64,000 nucleotides of DNA from an uncultured Odoribacter sp. (GCA_910589025.1 CAJURM010000006.1:105030-169029); one strand, 5' to 3'; positions 17,368 through 27,322 are shown, numbered from the stretch's first letter. The notes: a model not told the origin generated them from the sequence alone. A program made the numbers and translations.

Positions 17368-17602
17368 ACGTGACATTATCTTGCAAGTAGGTCTTTGAAA
17401 ACTCTCACACTCTTGGTTTGTGCATGGCGTCTACCTCGCGCGCCGAATAGAGGTGCACGCCATGTGTAATACAGGGGATAACCAGGAGAGTGGAACCTTG
17501 TAGCAAGGTCCTACGGACTTTACTACTCCAAACAGCGACACATCGGGATATAAAAAACGGGGCAAAGAAACAATTTCTTTGCCCCATTGGTAGCCGAGCC
17601 GG
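17116..17602. repeat. 487-bp direct repeat, right copy
   Basis: Identical to 14657-15143. Here it runs into the intact tRNA-Arg gene, so this copy marks the resident tRNA end. Confidence 0.95.
17559..17585 (-). terminator. terminator of tRNA-Arg(CCU)
   Basis: 12-bp stem with a 3-base loop directly after the tRNA 3' end on the minus strand, followed by GTTTTTTATA. Confidence 0.85.
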
Positions 17603-17662
17603 GAATCGAACCCGAATTTAAAGTTTAGGAAACTTCCGTTCTATCCATTGAACTACTCAGCC
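17588..17662 (-). tRNA. tRNA-Arg (anticodon CCU)
   Basis: 75 bases with encoded CCA. Acceptor 17656-17662 pairs with 17592-17598, discriminator A. D-arm GTTC/GAAC. Anticodon stem GAAGT/ACTTT encloses loop TTCCTAA, anticodon CCT at 17627-17629. T-arm TCGGG-TTCGATT-CCCGG. Reads arginine AGG codons. Its 3' end is the insertion point of the module to its left. Confidence 0.93.
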
Positions 17663-17740
17663 GATGATGTGTGCAAAAGTATACCAAAATCCATTTAGTT
17701 CCAAACGATTATTCAGGAAAAGAATGAATCCGGAATAAAC

Positions 17741-17771
17741 TTGCCGTTACATCAAACTTACACTATCTTTG
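17741..17771 (+). promoter_or_regulatory. promoter for dtd
   Basis: TTG at 17741-17743 and exact -7 TATCTTTG at 17764-17771, 15 bases ahead of the start codon, so the leader is very short. Confidence 0.55.
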
Positions 17772-17786
17772 CCTGAAAGAAAAGAG

Positions 17787-18239
17787 ATGAAAGCAGTTAT
17801 CCAACGCGTACAACATGCCGGCGTAAGCATCGGAGGCGAACTTCACGCATCCATCGGGAAAGGCCTGTTGATCCTGGTAGGCATCCAAGCCGACGACACA
17901 GACGAAGACATCGAATGGCTTACCTCAAAGATAGGCAATCTCCGTGTCTTCAATGACGAAAACGGCGTGATGAATCTTTCCGTCAAGGAAATCAACGGGG
18001 AAATTTTAGCCGTCAGCCAATTCACACTAATGGCGCGCACCAAAAAAGGCAACCGCCCCTCCTACATCGACGCTGCCCGCCCGGAAATCTCTGTACCTCT
18101 GTATGAAAGGTTTGTCAGAGTCATGAACGAAGAAATGCAAAAAGAGATTAAAACAGGTGTATTCGGCGCAAATATGCAGGTCGATTTAACAAACGACGGT
18201 CCGGTAACCATCCTGATGGATACCAAAAACCGGATTTAA
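17787..18239 (+). CDS. dtd: D-aminoacyl-tRNA deacylase
   Basis: 150 aa from ATG 17787 (MKAVIQRVQHAGVSI, the family start; an upstream in-frame codon at 17769 overlaps the -7 element). Removes D-amino acids and glycine from mischarged tRNA. SQFTL at residues 77-81 is the catalytic strand; NDGPVTI near the C-terminus is the Gly-cisPro motif that completes the partner's active site in the dimer. First gene of a run with the MazG-like gene 18 bases later. Confidence 0.96.
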   Translation: MKAVIQRVQHAGVSIGGELHASIGKGLLILVGIQADDTDEDIEWLTSKIGNLRVFNDENGVMNLSVKEINGEILAVSQFTLMARTKKGNRPSYIDAARPEISVPLYERFVRVMNEEMQKEIKTGVFGANMQVDLTNDGPVTILMDTKNRI

Positions 18240-18257
18240 ACCACAAAAAAGTCAGAC

Positions 18258-18590
18258 ATGGAGCTAAAAAAGTTACAGGAAAAAGTCGATACATGGATAA
18301 AAAACTACGGGGTAAGATACTTCAACGAACTGACCAACATGGCCATTCTCACCGAAGAAGTCGGCGAACTGGCGCGTGTGATGGCGCGTAAATACGGGGA
18401 ACAGTCGTTTAAGGAAGGGGAAAAAGAGAACCTGGCGGATGAGATGGCGGACGTGTTGTGGGTGCTGACCTGTTTAGCCAACCAGACGGGAGTGGACCTG
18501 ACCGAAGCCGTGGAAAAAAACTTCGCCAAAAAAACACGGCGGGATGAAAAAAGGCACAAAAACAATCCCAAAATACAGGAAGCTCAATAA
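18258..18590 (+). CDS. MazG-like nucleotide pyrophosphohydrolase
   Basis: 110 aa, a single MazG-type domain. The metal-binding helices appear as TEEVGELARVMARKYG and LADEMADVLWVLTCLAN (EExxE and ExxD pattern). Predicted to hydrolyse nucleoside triphosphates to monophosphates and pyrophosphate, cleaning the nucleotide pool. Co-directional with dtd, 18 bases apart, and likely co-transcribed. The exact substrate is unknown. Confidence 0.88.
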   Translation: MELKKLQEKVDTWIKNYGVRYFNELTNMAILTEEVGELARVMARKYGEQSFKEGEKENLADEMADVLWVLTCLANQTGVDLTEAVEKNFAKKTRRDEKRHKNNPKIQEAQ

Positions 18591-18642
18591 TTCTTACTAC
18601 ATTTGAGAGTTTAAATAAAAATTCCATTTCCAGCACAACCGT

Positions 18643-21030
18643 ATGTGGACAAAAATCGCGGGGCTTGTCCTCCGTAACAGAATTGCATGCATTTTAGCTG
18701 TTTTGACGGGAACTCTTTTCATGGGTTTCCAGGTACGTCATTTGCAGATGTCGTACGAAAATGCCAACCTGTTGCCCCCTACCGACAGTACTTACAGGGA
18801 TTATGTGCGGTTTCAGCGAACGTTTGGTCAGGAGGGAAATGTAATGGTCTTCGCCGTCCAGGACTCTAACTTTTATGAACTGGACAAGGTTAACGACTGG
18901 ATTGCCACAGGCAACCGGATTAAAGCCCTCAAAGGCGTCAATGCACTGGTATCCATCACCCACACATTCAATCTTCATAAAAACAACGACCTCAAAAAAT
19001 TTGAGATAAAACCCATTTTCCCTGCCAGAATCGGCACAAAAGAGGAATTGGACAGCCTGGTCTATATTGCGGAACACCTGCCCTTTTACGAAGGAACACT
19101 TATCAACAAGAAAAACCGCACTTACGGCATGATGGTCACCGTTTCGGCAGAGGTCATGAACTCTCCCGCACGGGTGGCGCTCGTCAAAGAGATCGAGAAG
19201 ATTACGAAAGAATATACCGATAAATACCAGGTGCAGATGCACTATTCGGGCCTACCCTACATCCGGGTGGTCAATGCAGAAAACATCAAGAGGGAGATGT
19301 ATATGTTCATTGCCTTGTCTCTTTTGATTACAGCCATTATTCTTTATCTGTTTTTCCGTTCCTTCCGGATTGTCGGCTTCTGTGTCGCGATTATCGGTAT
19401 CAGCGTGGTTTGGGCAATGGGATTTATGGCCGTACTGGGCATCAAAATCACGCTTCTGACAGCCATGCTCCCCCCCCTGCTTATCGTCATCGGTATTCCC
19501 AACTGCGTATTTATGGTCAACAAATACCACGCGGAATATGTGCTGCACGGCAACAAAATCAAAGCCTTACAGCGGATGGTGCAGAAAATCGGCAATGCCA
19601 CGCTTCTGTCCAATCTGACCACTGCAGCAGGATTCGCTACATTCATCATTACTTCCAGCCAGATTCTGAAAGAATTCGGTCTGATTGCCTTCATCAGCAT
19701 TACCACCGTCTTCATTATCTGTCTGATACTGATTCCGTCCGTGTTCAGCTATCTGCCCGTGCCCGACAACAAACAGACGCGCCATTTACACAATGCTTTC
19801 ATCAATAAGGTTATCGACGGCATTATCCACCTTGTTGTGAACCGCCGGAACATCATTTACGCACTCACCCTCTCTGCCGTGGTTCTGAGTTTCATCGGAA
19901 TCACACAGATGAAGACCACCGGTTACATGGTGGACGACCTCAAAGAAAGCGACCCCATCCGGCAGGATCTGGCTTTTTTCGAATCCAATTTCGACGGGCT
20001 GATGCCGCTCGAAATCACCATCGACTTCCACAAGCCCAACCAGGTGTTTAAGTTGTCGAATCTGGAGAAATTAGACCGTTTAAGCAACATTATCCAGCAG
20101 GACCCCGATATATCCCGCCCGTTGTCCATCATCGAAGCGGTTAAATTTGCTGACCAGGCCTATTACAACGGAAAAGCCGAATATTACAAGCTCCCGACCA
20201 ATACGAACAAGAATTTCATCCTGAAATACGCCTTAGGGAGCAGCAGCGGCATGAACAATATGGCCAAATCGTTCATCGATTCCACCAACCAGAAAGTAAG
20301 GCTTACGTTCCGGATCAAAGACATCGGTACGAAAAAAATGGAGGCGAAAGAGGATTCCCTCTACCGTACCATTGCCAAAATTTTCCCTCCGGAAAAAACA
20401 ACGGCCAAAGTCACCGGGTCAAGTATCATTTTTTTCAAGGGCAACCAATACCTGATTAAAAACCTGTTCAGCTCGCTGGCATTGGCAATCCTGCTGATTG
20501 CAGGCTTCATGGCGTGGATGTTCAAGAGCAAACGAATGGTGCTGATAGCCCTGGTCCCGAACGTCATCCCCCAATTGATTACCGCTGCAATCATGGGCTA
20601 TGCAGGCATCCCGATCAAAGCATCCACCATCCTGGTGTTCAGCGTAGCCTTCGGTATCTCCGTCGACAATACCATCCACTACCTCGCCAAATACCGCCAG
20701 GAATTACAGGCCACAAACTGGAGCATCCGTTCCTCGGTGATTCTGGCTCTGAAAGAAACGGGACAGAGCATGATTTACACTTCCATTATCCTGTTTTTCG
20801 GTTTCAGCATTTTCTGTCTTTCCAGCTTTGGCGGGACGTTCGCGCTGGGACTGCTCACTTCGATTACCCTATTTGCCGCCATGCTTGCCAACCTCATCAT
20901 ATTGCCCTCTCTGCTGCTCACGCTGGAAAAGAGCATCACAAACAAAACATTCCGGGAACCCCTGTTGCAAATCTACAACGAGGAGGAGGATATCGACACC
21001 GATAAGTTGCAGGTCGAAAATCGGGAGTAA
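18643..21030 (+). CDS. MMPL/RND-type exporter
   Basis: 795 aa. About 12 transmembrane segments in two matched halves: one at residues ~12-28, a large periplasmic loop to ~215, a bundle ~220-385, one at ~415-430, a second loop to ~600, and a bundle ~615-770. Single-polypeptide MMPL/SSD-like exporters of this size in Bacteroidetes are thought to move lipids or other hydrophobic molecules. No periplasmic adaptor or outer-membrane factor lies beside it. It follows the MazG-like gene by 52 bases and meets deoC tail to tail. Confidence 0.85.
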   Translation: MWTKIAGLVLRNRIACILAVLTGTLFMGFQVRHLQMSYENANLLPPTDSTYRDYVRFQRTFGQEGNVMVFAVQDSNFYELDKVNDWIATGNRIKALKGVNALVSITHTFNLHKNNDLKKFEIKPIFPARIGTKEELDSLVYIAEHLPFYEGTLINKKNRTYGMMVTVSAEVMNSPARVALVKEIEKITKEYTDKYQVQMHYSGLPYIRVVNAENIKREMYMFIALSLLITAIILYLFFRSFRIVGFCVAIIGISVVWAMGFMAVLGIKITLLTAMLPPLLIVIGIPNCVFMVNKYHAEYVLHGNKIKALQRMVQKIGNATLLSNLTTAAGFATFIITSSQILKEFGLIAFISITTVFIICLILIPSVFSYLPVPDNKQTRHLHNAFINKVIDGIIHLVVNRRNIIYALTLSAVVLSFIGITQMKTTGYMVDDLKESDPIRQDLAFFESNFDGLMPLEITIDFHKPNQVFKLSNLEKLDRLSNIIQQDPDISRPLSIIEAVKFADQAYYNGKAEYYKLPTNTNKNFILKYALGSSSGMNNMAKSFIDSTNQKVRLTFRIKDIGTKKMEAKEDSLYRTIAKIFPPEKTTAKVTGSSIIFFKGNQYLIKNLFSSLALAILLIAGFMAWMFKSKRMVLIALVPNVIPQLITAAIMGYAGIPIKASTILVFSVAFGISVDNTIHYLAKYRQELQATNWSIRSSVILALKETGQSMIYTSIILFFGFSIFCLSSFGGTFALGLLTSITLFAAMLANLIILPSLLLTLEKSITNKTFREPLLQIYNEEEDIDTDKLQVENRE

Positions 21031-21043
21031 ACAGTACAAAAAA

Positions 21044-21068
21044 ACCGGGAAGTCAGAAACTCCCCGGT
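21044..21068. terminator. convergent hairpin between exporter and deoC
   Basis: ACCGGG/CCCGGT plus AGT/ACT stem with a 5-base loop between two convergent genes. A-tract on the left side serves the minus strand (deoC). Confidence 0.6.
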
Positions 21069-21089
21069 CTGATGTATCCGGATTATAAA

Positions 21090-21971
21090 TTATTCCGCTT
21101 CTTTCATCCGGATGCCTTTAATTTCTTTCATAATATCGTCCAGTAACTGGGAGGTCCCTATTCTGAAATAGTTTGAAGTCAGCCATTCGCCACCCAGGAT
21201 ATGATTGACAATGGTCAGATAACGCAGGGCATTTTGCGCTTTCGATACTCCTCCGGCCACTTTCAGCCCCACTTTTTTACCCGTACGCGCATAATATTGC
21301 TTGATGGCCTCACACATCACATATACGGCTTCCGGCGTAGCATTGACTGGCACTTTCCCCGTAGAAGTCTTAATGAAATCCGCCCCGGCATACATGCTCA
21401 CCAGCGAAGCCTTGAAAATGCTCTCAATGTCTTTCAGCTCCCCTGTTTCCAGAATCACTTTCAGACGGGCGCCCTCACACACTTTGCGTATGGCAAGCAA
21501 TTCCCGGTATATCTTCTCAAAGTTTCTCTCCAGTACATCCCCAACGGTAATCACCACATCCACTTCCTGGGCCCCGGCGGCAATTGCCATCTTACACTCG
21601 GAAAGTTTCAGTTCCATAAACGTCTGGGATGAGGGAAAGCCTCCCGCAACAACAGCCGTCTGGATATCCGTACCCTTCAATCCTTCCCTCACAATGCCCG
21701 CAAAGTTCGGATACACACACACGGCAGCCACTTCCCGCAAACTCCCTTTTTTCAGTTTCTTCAATAAATCGGCAACAAAAGATTTTACGGAATCTTCCGT
21801 GTCGGTAACTTTCAGCGTGGTGTAATCCATGCACGACACACAAAATTCCAGGTTTTCGGCACAATAGGCCTGTTTCACCTCTTTTTCAACAACTCCGTCC
21901 AGCTCGAACTGCATCCTGTCTTCCAGATTCGATGCGTTATAAGTCGCCAATACTTCCGAAATTTTTTCCAT
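21090..21971 (-). CDS. deoC: deoxyribose-phosphate aldolase
   Basis: 293 aa. Class I aldolase that splits 2-deoxyribose-5-phosphate into acetaldehyde and glyceraldehyde-3-phosphate in deoxynucleoside catabolism. Motifs: VCVYPNFAGIVREG, EVDVVITVGD, KVILETGEL and ADFIKTSTGK, where the lysine forms the Schiff base, then GLKVAGGV. The N-terminal ~60 residues extend beyond the E. coli form, as usual in this phylum. The next gene on this strand lies 25 bases upstream. Confidence 0.95.
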   Translation of the reverse strand: MEKISEVLATYNASNLEDRMQFELDGVVEKEVKQAYCAENLEFCVSCMDYTTLKVTDTEDSVKSFVADLLKKLKKGSLREVAAVCVYPNFAGIVREGLKGTDIQTAVVAGGFPSSQTFMELKLSECKMAIAAGAQEVDVVITVGDVLERNFEKIYRELLAIRKVCEGARLKVILETGELKDIESIFKASLVSMYAGADFIKTSTGKVPVNATPEAVYVMCEAIKQYYARTGKKVGLKVAGGVSKAQNALRYLTIVNHILGGEWLTSNYFRIGTSQLLDDIMKEIKGIRMKEAE

Positions 21972-21996
21972 ATAGTAATGTTTGTTTTTTCACGAA

Positions 21997-22347
21997 TTAT
22001 AATCCCAGCCTGCTTCTTTCCGCTTTCGTCAATTTCGCCACCACCAGCTTATAGGATTGAAGTATCCATACTTTCAGCATACTGTCACTGATCGAGCCGT
22101 CTATTAATACGGTGTTCCAGTATTTTTTGTTCATGTGGAATCCCGGAGTCACTGCCGGAAAAGTTTCCCGGATTTCAATAGCTTCATCCGGATCGCATTT
22201 AAGATTCATTTTTAAATCGCCGGTCAGGGAAGCAAAACAGAACATCCGTCCCCCCACCTTGAAAACTAAGGTTTCATCATCGAATGGCATATCTTCGGTT
22301 GCCTGCGGCAAACTCAGACAGTATTCACGTAATTCCTCTATATTCAT
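21997..22347 (-). CDS. MmcQ/YjbR family protein
   Basis: 116 aa from ATG 22347 (MNIEELREYCLSLPQATEDMPF, the family start; six extra upstream codons are open). MmcQ/YjbR proteins have a CyaY-like fold and bind DNA double-stranded in one studied case; the biological role is unknown. VFKVGGRMFCFASL and HMNKKYWNTVLIDG are the conserved blocks. Probably co-transcribed with deoC and divergent from mutS. Confidence 0.88.
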   Translation of the reverse strand: MNIEELREYCLSLPQATEDMPFDDETLVFKVGGRMFCFASLTGDLKMNLKCDPDEAIEIRETFPAVTPGFHMNKKYWNTVLIDGSISDSMLKVWILQSYKLVVAKLTKAERSRLGL

Positions 22348-22402
22348 AGCGGCAAAATTAAACAATGTTTATGAGCTTTTAAACTTTTCTCCGACAAATT
22401 AT

Positions 22403-22410
22403 TTATATTT
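22403..22410 (+). promoter_or_regulatory. -7 element for mutS
   Basis: TATATTTG, exact TAnnTTTG, 58 bases before the mutS start. No TTTG at -33. Confidence 0.5.
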
Positions 22411-22468
22411 GCCTTAGGATATGTGTGTAAACAAAATTGCGTCAAAAAAACTTTTTGAAAACTGAAAT

Positions 22469-25084
22469 ATGGCTAAAAAAAACAGTGAGGAAACGCCTCT
22501 GATGCAGCAGTATTATTCCATGAAAGCCCAATATCCGGATGCCATCATGTTATACCGGATGGGTGACTTTTATGAGACTTTCGGAGAGGATGCCGTCATC
22601 ACCTCCCAAATCCTGGGCATCACGCTCACCAAACGTTCCCACGGTTCGCCCGGGGATGTGCGTCTGGCGGGATTTCCTCACCATGCGTTGGATACGTATC
22701 TGCCTAAATTAATCCGCGCCGGACAGCGCGTCGCGATCTGCGAGCAACTCGAAGACCCCAAGAAAACCACCAAACTGGTGAAACGGGGCGTCATCGAACT
22801 GGTGACCCCCGGCGTTTCATACAACGAATATTCCACCGACAGCAAAAGCAATGTCTTTTTAGCCTCCGTCTGTTTCAATAAAACAGAAGCCGGACTATCG
22901 CTGCTGGATTTGTCGACGGGCGAATTTCTGACAACGGAAGGCCCCCACGCGGTAATAGACAAACTGCTCAACAGCTTCCAACCCAAAGAGGTTGTATACG
23001 CCCGAGGACAGGACGGACGTTTCAAAGAACTGTTCGGAAATAAATTCTACATGTATCCCATCGAGGAGTGGTTTTTCGAACGGGATGCCGCCCGGGACAA
23101 ACTGAAAAAACATTTTGAAGTCTCTTCTCTCAAAGGATTCGGGATTGAAAAGATGGATTGCGGCATCTGCTCCGCAGGGGCGATACTCAGTTATCTGGAA
23201 ATAACCAAACACGACCTCATCGCCCATGTGACCTCCATTTCCCGCATTGACGAGTCCAGTTGCGTCCTGTTGGACAAGTTCACCCTACGGAATTTGGAAT
23301 TGCTGCACTCCTCCTATGAAGAAGGGAAATCACTGGTCGACATCATTGACCGTACTGTCACACCCATGGGCGGGCGGACGCTCAGACGCTGGATGTGCAT
23401 GCCGCTGAAATCACCGGAGAAAATCAATGAACGGCTTCAAATCACAGAATGCTTCATCCACCACGAAGCCGAAAGGCTGGAAACCGAAATGCTGTTGCGG
23501 AATATCGGCGACCTTGAAAGATTGGCATCCAAAATCGCCGCGGGCCGCATCACCCCCCGCGAAATCGTCCAGCTGAAAATAGCGTTGGGATGTATCCCAC
23601 TTCTGCAGGAGCAATGCCGGAAGATTGACAACCCCGTACTTCATCAGCTTACCAGCCCGCTGGATTGCTGCCAGCCGCTATATGAAAAGATAGATACCCA
23701 AATCCGCGAAAATGCACCCAACGCCATCAACAAAGGAGGCGTTATTGCAGAAGGGGTCCATGCCGAACTGGACGAATTGCGTAACATCCTGACACACGGC
23801 AAAGAGCTGCTGAACGAGATGCAACAGCGGGAAAGTGAAAAAACAGGCATCCCGTCACTGAAAATCGCTTTCAATAATGTGTTCGGCTACTACATCGAAG
23901 TCACTAAAACCCACAAGGACAAAGCTCCCGACACCTGGACACGCAAGCAGACGCTGGTGAATGCAGAGCGTTACATCACTCCGGAACTGAAAGAATACGA
24001 AGAGAAAATCCTCGGTGCCGAAGGACGGATATTGGAAATCGAAACCGAGTTGTACAATAACCTGATGGCGGAAGCCGCCACGTATATCCGGCAAATCCAG
24101 TCCGATGCCAAAATCATCGCCGCCCTGGATGCTCTGATTTCATTTGCGGAAATATCCATCGCCAATAACTATCACCGCCCCGAAATCAACGATTCCGACT
24201 GCCTCGAAATCAAGGGAGGACGGCATCCGGTCATTGAGAAACAATTGCCTCCGGGGGAGGAATATATCGCCAACGACATCTATCTGGACAACCAGCAACA
24301 GCAAATTATCATTATCACCGGTCCCAACATGGCGGGTAAATCGGCTCTCTTACGCCAAACAGCCCTGATTGTAATTATGGCGCAGGCAGGTTGCTTCATC
24401 CCGGCAGAATCGGCAAAAATCGGCTATATCGACAAGATTTTTACCCGTGTCGGAGCCTCCGACAACATTTCTCAAGGAGAATCCACCTTTATGGTCGAAA
24501 TGAATGAAGCCGCCAATATTCTGAACAATATTTCCGACCGCAGTCTGGTGCTGTTTGACGAATTGGGACGGGGCACATCCACCTACGACGGCATCTCCAT
24601 CGCCTGGGCGATTGTCGAGTTTCTGCATGAGCATCCGAAGTTCCGCGCAAAGACCCTGTTTGCCACCCATTATCACGAATTGAATGAAATGGAGCATGCC
24701 TTCAAGAAGATTAAAAACTTTAATGTTTCAGTTAAAGAGATTAATAACAAGGTGGTCTTTCTTAGGAAATTGGTTAAAGGCGGATCCAATCACTCGTTCG
24801 GTATCCAGGTGGGTAAAATGGCAGGCTTACCCCAATCCGTAATCAAAAGGGCGGGCGACATCCTGAAACAATTGGAAAACGACCGCGACAACAGTGGAAA
24901 AATACAGAAAAATGTGGAAAGCATTGCCACAGAAAGAGAAGGCATGCAACTGAGCTTTTTCCAACTGGAAGACCCCGTGTTGTTGCAAATCCGGGATGAA
25001 ATCGCAGGGCTTGACATCAATAGCCTCACTCCGCTCGAAGCGCTGAATAAACTTAGCGAAATCAAGAAAATCGCAGGAATCTGA
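22469..25084 (+). CDS. mutS: DNA mismatch repair ATPase MutS
   Basis: 871 aa, full length. Recognises mismatches and starts repair with MutL. The mismatch-reading FYE is at residues 34-36 ([10 protein letters not shown]). Connector, lever and clamp domains follow. The ATPase has Walker A GPNMAGKS near 617 and Walker [15 protein letters not shown] near 693, then the [10 protein letters not shown] switch. A helix-turn-helix dimer region and the short C-terminal tail are present. Monocistronic, ended by a strong hairpin. Confidence 0.98.
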   Translation: MAKKNSEETPLMQQYYSMKAQYPDAIMLYRMGDFYETFGEDAVITSQILGITLTKRSHGSPGDVRLAGFPHHALDTYLPKLIRAGQRVAICEQLEDPKKTTKLVKRGVIELVTPGVSYNEYSTDSKSNVFLASVCFNKTEAGLSLLDLSTGEFLTTEGPHAVIDKLLNSFQPKEVVYARGQDGRFKELFGNKFYMYPIEEWFFERDAARDKLKKHFEVSSLKGFGIEKMDCGICSAGAILSYLEITKHDLIAHVTSISRIDESSCVLLDKFTLRNLELLHSSYEEGKSLVDIIDRTVTPMGGRTLRRWMCMPLKSPEKINERLQITECFIHHEAERLETEMLLRNIGDLERLASKIAAGRITPREIVQLKIALGCIPLLQEQCRKIDNPVLHQLTSPLDCCQPLYEKIDTQIRENAPNAINKGGVIAEGVHAELDELRNILTHGKELLNEMQQRESEKTGIPSLKIAFNNVFGYYIEVTKTHKDKAPDTWTRKQTLVNAERYITPELKEYEEKILGAEGRILEIETELYNNLMAEAATYIRQIQSDAKIIAALDALISFAEISIANNYHRPEINDSDCLEIKGGRHPVIEKQLPPGEEYIANDIYLDNQQQQIIIITGPNMAGKSALLRQTALIVIMAQAGCFIPAESAKIGYIDKIFTRVGASDNISQGESTFMVEMNEAANILNNISDRSLVLFDELGRGTSTYDGISIAWAIVEFLHEHPKFRAKTLFATHYHELNEMEHAFKKIKNFNVSVKEINNKVVFLRKLVKGGSNHSFGIQVGKMAGLPQSVIKRAGDILKQLENDRDNSGKIQKNVESIATEREGMQLSFFQLEDPVLLQIRDEIAGLDINSLTPLEALNKLSEIKKIAGI

Positions 25085-25089
25085 ATATA

Positions 25090-25122
25090 AAAAGAGCCGG
25101 CATGTAACGCGCCGGCTCTTTT
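25090..25122. terminator. bidirectional terminator between mutS and the cyclophilin gene
   Basis: 12-bp stem (25090-25101 with 25111-25122), flanked by A on the left and T on the right, so it can serve both convergent genes. Confidence 0.88.
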
Positions 25123-25126
25123 CAGT

Positions 25127-25939
25127 TTATTTTTTCGACAATTTGGCTTTCAGTATGACAACATCCTCCTCCGGACGGTCGTTCGCCCCGGTTTTTTGAG
25201 CAGCGATTTTATCGACAATGTCCAGACCTTCCACCACTTCTCCGAAGACGGTATATTCCCCGTCCAGAAAAGGCGTTCCCCCCATCGTCTTATACACTTC
25301 TCTCTTTTCGGCAGGAATGAGGTGGGCGGTGTAATCTTTAAACTGAGCTTCGATTTCCGTTTGTATGCCACGCACCAGGCTATCGGCTTTCGCCTGTTGT
25401 CCGGTCGCCATATATTGCCTCATCTCCTCTTGTTTCGGCTGAAACAATTTCATCCCCAGACGGTTTTTGGCATTCATCAGCCTGCCCTGTTCCAATCTGT
25501 TCAACTCTTCGTCCGTATAGGTTTTTCCCTGAACAATGTAAAACTGCTCTCCGGACGAACGTTTTTCGGGATTGACGGCATCCCCCTGGCGGGCGGCACA
25601 CAAGGCTCCTTTTTCATGGAAATGTCCCGGACGGATTTCAGCCTCAACGGTATATCCCGGATCACCCATGCCCAAGGCTTTTCCCTTCTCCGCATTCCGC
25701 GAGTCGGAGGAACCGCCCTGTATCATAAAACCCTCTATCACCCGGTGGAACAAGAGTCCGTCGTAATGTTTCTCCTTGACCAGTTTCGTAAAGTTATCAC
25801 TGTGCAGGGGCGTATCTTCATACAATTTCAGTTTTATCACCCCCTGGTTGGTTTCCAGCACGACATATTTATACTTTTCGGCTTTCACTCCCGACATACA
25901 TACCAAAAAAGGCAGCAATACAAATAATAATTTTTTCAT
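25127..25939 (-). CDS. periplasmic cyclophilin-type peptidylprolyl isomerase
   Basis: 270 aa. Signal peptide at 1-20 (MKKLLFVLLPFLVCMSGVKA). Cyclophilin domain starts at YVVLETNQGVIKLKLYEDTPLHSDNF and contains LLFHRVIEGFMIQGG and GEQFYIVQG; an insertion of about 70 residues precedes TPFLDGEYTVFGEVVEGLDIVDKIA. This insert-bearing form is usual in Bacteroidales. Assists folding of envelope proteins. Paralogue of the gene 5 bases upstream; the two form an operon. Confidence 0.93.
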   Translation of the reverse strand: MKKLLFVLLPFLVCMSGVKAEKYKYVVLETNQGVIKLKLYEDTPLHSDNFTKLVKEKHYDGLLFHRVIEGFMIQGGSSDSRNAEKGKALGMGDPGYTVEAEIRPGHFHEKGALCAARQGDAVNPEKRSSGEQFYIVQGKTYTDEELNRLEQGRLMNAKNRLGMKLFQPKQEEMRQYMATGQQAKADSLVRGIQTEIEAQFKDYTAHLIPAEKREVYKTMGGTPFLDGEYTVFGEVVEGLDIVDKIAAQKTGANDRPEEDVVILKAKLSKK

Positions 25940-25944
25940 TCCGC

Positions 25945-26739
25945 TTATTTTATCTTTATAATTCTCACATCTTTTTCCGGACGGTTGTTTTCGTCCGTTT
26001 TCATGCCTGCTATTTTATCCACGACATCCATTCCCGACACGACTTCGCCAAAAACAGTGTAAGTGCCGTCCAGAAAGGGGATACCCCCTTCCGTAGTATA
26101 TACTCTCTTTTGTTCATCGGTCAATACCATCTTTTCTCCCTGCAAAAGTTTCCCCACCTGTTCCGAAATTTTCCGGTTCAGTTCCATGAGGCTGTCATAA
26201 TCCTTTACCGCTTCATATTTGCGGATTGCCGCTTCATGCTCTTTTTTCACTTTTTCAAACAGCCTCTGATGGCGCCGGGCATTAATCTGTCCGACCAACG
26301 TATCCAATTCTCCGGGGCGGTACACTTTGCCCTGGACGATATAAAAATGAGAACCGCTGGAACGGTGCTCCGGATTGACATCGTCCCCTTCCCGCGCTGC
26401 AGCAACCACCCCCCGCCTGTGAATCCGCCCGGGACGGATTTCAGCGTCAATCTTATAGCCAATGTCATTCGCTCCCAACACCATTTGCGGACGGGCATTC
26501 CGCGAGTCAGGGTCTCCCGTCTGAATCACAAAATCCGAAATAACCCGGTGAAACAACATCCCTTCGTAATAACCGTCCTGTACTAATTTCACGAAATTAT
26601 CCCTGTGCAAAGGCGTGTCGTTATAAAGCCGTATCCGGATGTTTCCGGCACTGGTTTCAACGGTAAACACATTTTCTTCCCTCTCCCGGCAACTTGCCAG
26701 CATGAAGACAATAAACAAAATGCCTAAAAATCTCTTCAT
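25945..26739 (-). CDS. cyclophilin-type peptidylprolyl isomerase, lipoprotein
   Basis: 264 aa. Lipoprotein signal MKRFLGILFIVFMLASC, Cys17 lipidated. Cyclophilin domain with the same insertion as the next gene (FHRVISDFVIQTG, GSHFYIVQG, TPFLDGTYTVFGEVVSGMDVVDKIAG-type end). Membrane-anchored folding helper, presumably facing the periplasm. First gene of a two-gene tandem duplication, 5 bases apart. Confidence 0.93.
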   Translation of the reverse strand: MKRFLGILFIVFMLASCREREENVFTVETSAGNIRIRLYNDTPLHRDNFVKLVQDGYYEGMLFHRVISDFVIQTGDPDSRNARPQMVLGANDIGYKIDAEIRPGRIHRRGVVAAAREGDDVNPEHRSSGSHFYIVQGKVYRPGELDTLVGQINARRHQRLFEKVKKEHEAAIRKYEAVKDYDSLMELNRKISEQVGKLLQGEKMVLTDEQKRVYTTEGGIPFLDGTYTVFGEVVSGMDVVDKIAGMKTDENNRPEKDVRIIKIK

Positions 26740-26851
26740 CTTTCCATTTTATACGGTTAAAAAAAACGGTTTTATCCCTCTGTTTGAGGTCATTTTAAAC
26801 CGATTCATGCAAAATTAAGCGTTCCGCATAAAAAATAAACAATATTTTTAC

Positions 26852-26859
26852 TAAATTTG
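26852..26859 (+). promoter_or_regulatory. -7 element for the first SPOR lipoprotein
   Basis: TAAATTTG, exact TAnnTTTG, 42 bases before the start at 26902. Confidence 0.5.
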
Positions 26860-26901
26860 TGAAATATATGACTCAATGCATTATTGTAAACGCTTTTGAC
26901 T

Positions 26902-27312
26902 ATGAAAACAAATTTTATCTGGATTTTGGCTGCTTTGTTTAGCATTCTCATGTCATGTAAAGAAAAACCGCAACCCCTGCCCATCGTTGAGGCTCCCGTT
27001 GTTGAAAAAGACACGGTGGTACCGGAACCGGTAGAGGAAGAAGAGGTAATCGAAGAAGTCAAACCCGTCCGAAACGAAATTCAGAATTACTTTCTGATTG
27101 CCGGATGTTTCGAATACAAAGAAAACGCTGACAGACTGTGTGAGAAACTGCAGAGACAGGGATATGACTCCAAAATCATCACCTACTTTGAAAATCTGTA
27201 TCTGGTGTCCTATAACGGTTTCGCCACCCGCAAAGAAGGGCTGGCTGCATTAAAGGATATCCGGAAAGAAAAAGGTAAAGAAAAAACATGGCTATATAAA
27301 TCAGAAAATTAA
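26902..27312 (+). CDS. SPOR domain lipoprotein 1
   Basis: 136 aa from ATG 26902. Lipoprotein signal ending in LMSC (Cys about 17), a proline/glutamate-rich spacer (PVVEKDTVVPEPVEEEEVIEE), then a SPOR domain (YFLIAGCFEYKENADRLCEKLQRQGYDSKII to the end). SPOR domains bind glycan strands lacking stem peptides, usually at the division septum. Followed by a second SPOR lipoprotein with its own -7. Confidence 0.85.
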   Translation: MKTNFIWILAALFSILMSCKEKPQPLPIVEAPVVEKDTVVPEPVEEEEVIEEVKPVRNEIQNYFLIAGCFEYKENADRLCEKLQRQGYDSKIITYFENLYLVSYNGFATRKEGLAALKDIRKEKGKEKTWLYKSEN

Positions 27313-27322
27313 TTCTGTCGAT

